64,000 bases of DNA from Protonemura montana (taxonomy: Eukaryota > Arthropoda > Insecta > Plecoptera > Nemouridae), in contig OX387609.1 in the NCBI GenBank assembly GCA_947568835.1, positions 14,129,708 through 14,193,707 on the forward strand, read 5' to 3'. The notes under the pieces are model-generated. The model was not told the origin of the DNA. It saw nothing but the letters and a program-made list of their open reading frames with translations, and did not search any database. A program made the position numbers and the translations under genes. Every line of letters starts with the position of its first letter. Position 1 is the stretch's first letter. Below are positions 57,657-64,000 of the stretch, one piece after another.

Positions 57657-58868
57657 GCATAGGAGGTTCAATGGTAGATTCAACGTTTGGTAGCCATGGA
57701 GATACTGAGATCACCTGACAGAGCTTCTCAATTCTGCTATCTTATGTTACCACGGGTATATCATGGCCTAGCATAGGAGGTTCAATTGTAGATTCAACGT
57801 TTGGTAGCCATGGCGATGCTGAGATCACCTGACAGAGCTTCTCAATTCTGCTATCTTATGTTACCACGGGTATATCATGGCCTAGCATAGGAGGTTCAAT
57901 GGTAGATTCAACGTTTGGTAGCCATGGAGATGCTGAGATCGCCTGACAGAGCTTCTCAATTCTGCTATCTTATGTTACCACGGGTATGTCATGGCCTAGC
58001 ATAGGAGGTGCAATGGTAGATTCAACGTTTGGTAGCCATGGAGATGTTGAGATCGCCTGACAGAGCTTCTCAATTCTGCTATCTTATGTTACCACGGGTA
58101 TATCATAGCCTAGCATAGGAGGTTCAATGGTAGATTCAACGTTTGGTAGACATGGCGATGCTGAGATCACCTGACAGAGCTTCTCAATTATGCTATCTTA
58201 TGTTACCACGGGTATATCATGGCCTAGCATAGGAGGTTCAATGGTAAATTCAACGTTTGGTAGCCATGGAGATGTTGAGATCGCCTGACAGAGCTTCTCA
58301 ATTCTGCTATCTTATGTTACCACGGGTATGTCATGGCCTAGCATAGGAGGTTCAATGGTAGATTTAACGTTTGGTAGCCATGGAGATGCTGAGATCACCT
58401 GACAGAGCTTCTCAATTCTGCTATCTTATGTTACCACGGGTATGTCATGGCCTAGCATAGGAGGTTCAATGGTAGATTTAACGTTTGGTAGCCATGGAGA
58501 TGCTGAGATCACCTGACAGAGCTTCTCAATTCTGCTATCTTATGTTACCGCGGGTATATCATGGCCTAGCATAGGAGGTTCAATGGTAGATTTAACGTTT
58601 GGTAGCCATGGAGATGCTGAGATCGTCTGACAGAGCTTCTCAATACTGATATCTTATGTTACCACGGGTATATCATGGCCTAGCATAGGAGGTTCAATGG
58701 TAGATTCAACGTTTGGTAGACATGGAGATGCTGAGATCACCTGACAGAGCTTCTCAATTCTGCTATCTTATGTTACCACGGGTATATCATGGCCTAGCAT
58801 AGGAGGTTCAATGGTAGATTCAACGTTTGGTAGCCATGGTGATGCTGAGATCACCTGACAGAGCTTAA
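57657..58868 (+). repeat. 114-bp tandem repeat, array 1 (about 10.6 units)
   Basis: The unit is AGCATAGGAGGTTCAATGGT, AGATTCAACGTTTGGTAGCC, ATGGAGATGCTGAGATCACC, TGACAGAGCTTCTCAATTCT, GCTATCTTATGTTACCACGG, GTATATCATGGCCT. Although 114 is a multiple of 3, all six frames have stops in each unit, so it is non-coding. A second array of the same unit begins at 63421 on the same strand. Confidence 0.96.
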
Positions 58869-59478
58869 GTTACTCAATGTATAACCAATCAAAACATTAA
58901 ATTTATTAGTTACTGTCATACAAAGATAAAAAAATAAATAAAAGAGAAACATACTTTTGCGACACTGCCTCTGCGATAATGAGCGATACAAAATGTCGCC
59001 ATGCCAAGGAAACCATTTCAATTGTCCGTTGATTGGTTGAAAGTAGAATGACAGATTACCTGCACGAGCAATCAGTCACTGATCAAGCGACACTCGGGTA
59101 TAAAAACACAGATGCATACCTTTCTTGTCTACTAGCAATGTTGCGTCGGGTAAACACGTCGTTAAACCGTTTAACGAGCAATTAAATGACGTGTGTCCAA
59201 TGATGCAAACCAGGAAATGTGGTTGAGTGTTTGTTGATAGGTATCTGTTGAGTTAGTTGGTTAAGATTAACGCGTGCGGTTTGGTTTGCCTGTAACTTCT
59301 TTGTAAAGATGGTCGCTGGGCTTGTGGAGTGAAGTCGAATTTCATAAACCAATTCATGCTAAACAGATAATGCTATCTTCTTTGTTTTTTGGTCATTTTG
59401 ATCAATTTGAAAGCGAATTTTTAGGGACAGAGCCATATCCCCTGTTACATGAAAATCACGACATCATATTTACGGATT
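58869..59478. other. Unannotated sequence
   Basis: AT-rich with short frames; no repeat or gene recognised. Confidence 0.45.
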
Positions 59479-60207
59479 TTTTGAAAGGTTATTATTATTT
59501 GTGGTTTTTAACGACGCACTGTTTTGACATCTGGCCATGTGGCACTGGTCTAATGGCGTCGGTGAATGAGTAGATGATGATGATGAGGATGAACCTAACC
59601 TAGCCTAGAAGGGAGGAGGGGAAACGCGATGCCGGCACGTAGCCTACTCTTGTCGAAGACCAAGGGGACCACCGGCTTAACGTCCCTTCCGAAGGACGGT
59701 ACAACGCGAACAACAGGATTCCTCCACAAATCCATGCTGTCGAGAGGTTGATAAGCAAGGCGAGTGAAGTTGCTGTACTAACTTTCATCCCTCCGACCTC
59801 TCTCCCAAACAGAACTGGTCATGTGTATGATGGTCATCCATCCAATACCTGACTCAGCGCAGTGTTGCTTAGCTTTCATCTCTCCAACCTCTCTCCCAAA
59901 CAGAACTGGTCATGTGTATGATGGTCATCCATCCAATACCTGACCTAGCGCAGTGTTGCTTAACTTTCATCCCTCAAACCTCTCTCCCAAACAGAACTGG
60001 CCATGTGTATGATGGTCATCCATCCAATACCTGACCTAGCGCAGTGTTGCTTAACTTCATCCCTCCAACCTCTCTCCCAAACAGAACTGGTCATGTGTAT
60101 GATGGTCATCCATCCAATACCTGACCCAGCGCAGTGTTGCTTAACTTCGGTGATCTCACGAGAACCGGTGTTTCCAACACGGCAAACCGTTCAGTTTTTA
60201 AAGGTTA
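59479..60207 (-). mobile_element. 5S-headed SINE, copy E, most complete
   Basis: Minus-strand order: H1 start near 60194, four H2 heads (C-box complements near 59837, 59929, 60021 and 60112), body (about 59560-59790), tail ending at about 59502 (GTTTTTAACGACGCACTG on the plus strand). TTTTGAAAGGTTA (59479-59491) and TTTTTAAAGGTTA (60195-60207) form a 13-bp target-site duplication with one mismatch. The sense-strand body holds a frame starting MKVSTATSLALLINLSTAW. Together with copy A it defines the full-length element, about 700 bp with four H2 heads. Confidence 0.87.
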
Positions 60208-60921
60208 ATACAAATAGTTTACAATGTTAGTCTTTATCTCATTCAAATCTCAAACAATTTAACGGTCTCCACTCTCTCAAGGTAATTCCCTATCTAACGG
60301 AAATGCTTTATGACAACTTCATTACAGCTTCATTACAACTGTAAACGGTAGAAAAGTAGCAATTTTAGTTCAAACAATTCCATAAATCATTGATAAATCG
60401 TACAAAACCTCTTCAAACCTATTAACGGTCACCTTTTTAAACCACACTGTAAAGTAGCTCGTAGAAAACTAACTTCTATCAAACAAAAAAAACCGACACA
60501 GCGCAACAACTCTAATAAAAAACGTCAGCCGATCGAACAGAAGTCTGCTATCCGGGTAAAAACACGGCGTCTAAGTAGGTAAAGTAGATTCCTACCTGCC
60601 TCGACATCGATATGACAAATATCACGTTTCGATCCGCAGTCTCTTTTTAATTGGTGGCAACAGCATTCCATTACACCTGCACTCGCTCCATCTCACTCGC
60701 TCTTATAGGGGGCTCCTATGCTGTTCTCTCACTCTAACGCATTGTCTTTGTGTCAGACTTGTCTTGACCAATGTCCAGTGCGTGTGTTTGGATATAGTAT
60801 GAGTCACGAGGAAAGGGTCGTCGGTTCGATTTCCAACTTTGTTTTATATCTTAGAATCTTTTGCAGTGAAACTGCTGGGCATCATTTCAATGCGTTCAGT
60901 TTAAGAGATTAGATTGATTTG
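60208..60921. other. Unannotated sequence
   Basis: AT-rich, then mixed. A B-box-like CGGTTCGATTTCC at about 60829 has no tRNA context. No gene recognised. Confidence 0.4.
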
Positions 60922-61790
60922 TGGTGTTTAACGACGCACTGTTTTGATATCTAGCCATGCGGCACTGGTCTAATGGCGTCGGTGAATGAGTGGATAATGA
61001 TGAGGACAAAAATTAACCTAACCTAACCAAGAAAGGAGGACGTGAAACCCGGTGCTGGCACGTAGCCTACTCCTGTCGAAGACCAAGGGGACCACCGGCT
61101 TAACGTCCCTTCCGAAGGACGGTACAACTCGAACAGCAGGATTCCTTCACAAATCCATGCTGTCGAGAGGTTGATAAGCAAGGCGAGTGAAGTGGCTGTA
61201 CTAACTTTCATCCCACCAACCTCTCTCCCGAACAGAACTGGTCATGTGTATTATTGTCACCCATCCAATACCTGACTCAGCGTAGTGTTTCTTAACTTTC
61301 ATCCCTCCAACCTCTCTCCCGAACAGAACTGGTCATGTGTATTATGGTCACCCATCCAACACCTGACTCAGCGCAGTGTTGCTTTACTTTCATCCCTCCA
61401 ACATCTCTCCCGAACAGAACTGGTCATGTGTATGATGGTCACCCATCCAATACCTGACCCAGCGCAGTGTTGCTTAACTTCCATCCCTCCAACCTCTCTC
61501 CCAAACAGAACTGGCCATGTGTATGATGGTCACTCATCCAATACCTGACCCAGCACAGTGTTGCTTAACTTTCATCCCTCCAACCTCTCTCCCGAACAGA
61601 ACTGGTCATGTGTATGATGGTCATCCATCCAATACCTGACCCAGCACAGTGTTGCTTAACTTTCATCCTTCCAACCTCTCTCCCAAACAGAACTGGTCAT
61701 GTGTATGATGGTCACCCATCCAATACCTGACCCAGCGCAGTGTTGCTTAACTTCGGTGATCTCACAAGAACCGATGTTTCAAACATCACG
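60922..61790 (-). mobile_element. 5S-headed SINE, copy F
   Basis: Tail at about 60924-60945 (GTGTTTAACGACGCACTG on the plus strand), body to about 61210, then six H2 heads (C-box complements near 61262, 61354, 61445, 61538, 61630 and 61722), and a short H1 ending near 61788. It lies about 715 bp from copy E in the same orientation. The body keeps the open frame starting MKVSTATSLALLINLSTAW. No clear target-site duplication. Confidence 0.85.
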
Positions 61791-62204
61791 TATATTTGAA
61801 AATCGAGGCACAAAAGTTACATGAAAAGAAAAATTTCGACTTAATTGTGAATAAATGTTTCCCTGTGAGCAATTAACATCTCTGTAACCAACTGATGACG
61901 TCGCCAAGACAAGTTCCCGCTCCCAGAACAGCCTGAATCATCAAAACCACTGAACTTTCCATCCAGCCATCAACCTATAAGAGCAAGAGAGACAACACTA
62001 CCCCATTACCCACAAGAGCAAGCGAGACAACAACACTGCCAAGATAACATCATGCTGCATTTGACAGGTGTCAGCGTGCGGCATGTTAAAATGCTTTAAC
62101 TAAGTCAAATTTTTGAGTGGATTTCTGACATCGCCCCTTCGCGGTTCCTGCGGGCAAAGAACCGAACGTCCCGAGGGTTTTTACCCTGGAACAGGGCGTG
62201 GTGT
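61791..62204. other. Unannotated sequence
   Basis: AAGAGCAAGxGAGACAACA occurs twice (about 61979 and 62018). No gene recognised. Confidence 0.4.
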
Positions 62205-62220
62205 GGGGGGGGGGGGGGGG
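62205..62220 (+). repeat. Poly-G tract, 16 bases
   Basis: Sixteen G, then AGGGGG. Confidence 0.92.
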
Positions 62221-63420
62221 AGGGGGTTCACGCATCGGATCACAATTAAGGGTCACTTGTCTCTTTTTAAAAAAGTTGTTGAAAAGAATTTTAGGGAAGG
62301 GGTGTTCGTTGACTTGGGGTTGATGATGACTTTATTAATGCTATTTGCTGAATTCTTTGGACGTTTTTTTAGCCCCAGGTTGTCTTACCGTTTGGTCCAT
62401 TAGGTCTTCGAACGCATGTGCGTCGTTGCCGGGATAATTTCATGCGTAACGAGGCTTTGTTCCTTAAGTACATACCTGGAGGCGTTTGTCACCCTTTGCC
62501 GGGGCGGGTACACTTTTCAAAGGCTGTTTAATGGAGTTATTTGACGCGATTGCGACCTAGGTGCGGTGGAAAATGGCTTTATGACGTACACAAATTTACA
62601 AGCCAAGTTTAATTGTTTAAATGTCATGTTTTTTTCGAAAAAAATATTGTTTACAAAATACCAGATGCTAAATTGAAATCAAGCTATTACTGGTGCATAG
62701 CAAGCGTTGAGTTTTTTTTAAACTGTAATCAAATTTCGTTCGGTGCATTTTACATTTAGGATCGGTTTTATAAAAGTAATCAAATATTAAAAAAGGAAAT
62801 ATTATTTACAAGCATCCTCTGCAGTGGTCTAGATAGCTAACAATCTGTTAACTATTTAACATAGCTGTTAAATTAACCTACAAACTCTTAACTAGTGTTG
62901 CTGTCTATCTAATCTAGCAAAGTCATATCTGGTTTTGTCAAATATTAAAACCTATTCACAAAAAGCTAAAAACTAAACAAAGTAAAAAGGATAAAAAAAA
63001 AAAAAAAAAATTCACCAACACCACTGCCACCCAAATACCTTTGCCTCGTGCACATCGATCGATATCAAGGCGGCAGTGGCCTTCCCGCTTCCCGTGTTCT
63101 CTCACCGCCTTCCAGTAGTCGTTTCTGCGCGCTCGATGTTCACTTGTTTAAAATTCAGGCGGTGTCTTGGCAGGGTATTGATTGCGCTGTGCCCCCCTAC
63201 CAGAACAAAACACTATAGGCACGTCGGCCAGACTAGGTGGCGGTGGACGACGCAGTTTCCACTGGCCGTGTTGTCGACACTACAAGGCTGTGACTATAAA
63301 AGCTTGTAGCAATTTAACCAAACATTCCGGCGTTATTTTCAATAAAATTTGCTGCAAAATCATATCAACAATGTATTTTATTATTTCAAAGAAGATCATT
63401 TTCGTTTCCAACAAAAAAAT
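62221..63420. other. Unannotated, with poly-A run and GC-richer block
   Basis: An A run of about 18 lies near 62993-63010. A GC-richer block follows at 63040-63300, with frames up to 92 codons and no recognised product. Confidence 0.4.
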
Positions 63421-64000
63421 CAAGCATGGGAGGTTCAATGGTAGATTCAACGTTTGGTAGCCATGGAGATGCTGAGATTGCCTGACAGTGCTTCTTAATT
63501 CTGCTATCTTATGTTACCACGGGTATATCATGGCCTAGCATAGGAGGTTCAATGTTAGATTCAACGTTTGGTAGCCATGGAGATGCTGAGATCGCCTGAC
63601 AGAGCTTCTCAATTCTGCTATCTTATGTTACCACGGGTATATCATGGCCTAGCATAGGAGGTTCAATGTTAGATTCAACGTTTGGTAGCCATGGAGATGC
63701 TGAGATCACCTGACAGAGCTTCTCAATTCTGCTATCTTATGTTACCACGGGTATATCATGGCCCAGCATAGGAGGTTCAATGGTAGATTCAACGTTTGGT
63801 AGCCATGGAGATGCTGAGATCGCCTGACAGAGCTTCTCAATTCTGCTATCTTATGTTAACACGGGTATATCATGGCCTAGCATAGGAGGTTCAATGGTAG
63901 ATTCAACGTTTGGTAGCCATGTAGATGCTGAGATCGCCTGACAGAGCTTCTCAATTCTGCTATCTTAAGTTACCACGGGTATATCATGGCCTAACATAGG
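63421..64000 (+). repeat. 114-bp tandem repeat, array 2, runs off the window end
   Basis: Same unit and strand as 57657-58868. At least five units are present. The first starts at AGCATGGGAGG with several private variants, and the array continues past the last base of the window. Confidence 0.95.

Overview
This window looks like repeat-rich, gene-poor nuclear DNA of an animal. The AT-rich background, many short interspersed elements with Pol III-type promoters, a non-LTR retrotransposon 3' end, kilobase-scale minisatellites and long poly-C/poly-G runs all argue against a bacterial or organellar source. The 5S rRNA-like parts of the repeats have the invertebrate form of the internal promoter (AAGTTAAGCAAC followed by GGATGGGTGACC). 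This fits a marine invertebrate, perhaps a lophotrochozoan such as a mollusc, but the species is not established. I find no intact protein-coding gene. The only recognisable coding sequence is the C-terminal tail of a 5'-truncated LINE reverse-transcriptase ORF at 52117-52470. One possible 168-bp exon (10935-11102) is offered at low confidence.

The dominant component is a 5S-headed SINE family: copies A 2157-2886, B 11951-12745, G 13335-13845, C 16975-18255, D 38262-38686, E 59479-60207 and F 60922-61790. Read on its sense strand, it has a 5S-like head (H1), then a variable number of about 91-92 bp tandem secondary heads (H2), each still carrying the 5S A-box/C-box segment, then a body of about 260 bp, then a tail ending in CGTCGTTAAAC. 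H2 copy number runs from about 1 to 11. Headless-body arrays consisting only of H1 units lie at 52940-53150 and 55975-56610.

A second large family, the 68-bp minisatellite (14640-15160, 19695-20425, 30497-31150, 44515-46640, 49490-50430; roughly 73 units), appears to be a piece of the same SINE, body joined to tail, that has been amplified in tandem. Three arrays run out directly into recognisable SINE body sequence.

Other minisatellites: 41-bp (6745-7200 and 27822-29385), 53-bp (8506-10870), 70-bp (15739-16170), 82-bp (21589-22281), an exceptionally uniform 80-bp array (22861-25340, 31 units without an indel), a 192-bp compound repeat (54870-55665) and a 114-bp repeat (57657-58868 and 63421 to the window end). 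Other dispersed repeats: a tRNA-derived SINE (37381-37645, 42943-43260), a foldback family with long inverted arms (47699-47945, 53754-54120 and partial copies), and a family in which one copy holds a single 53-bp monomer while the other has expanded it to about 44.

The theme is that short retroelements act as seeds for tandem arrays: the 5S heads, the 68-bp body-tail unit, the tRNA half (52 bp, three copies) and the 53-bp monomer each exist as part of a dispersed element and as a local tandem expansion. Several arrays also show higher-order repeats (748 = 11x68 bp, 424 = 8x53 bp, 287 = 7x41 bp), the mark of recent unequal exchange. The remaining sequence between arrays is AT-rich with GC-richer islands of 150-300 bp and shows no gene I can support.
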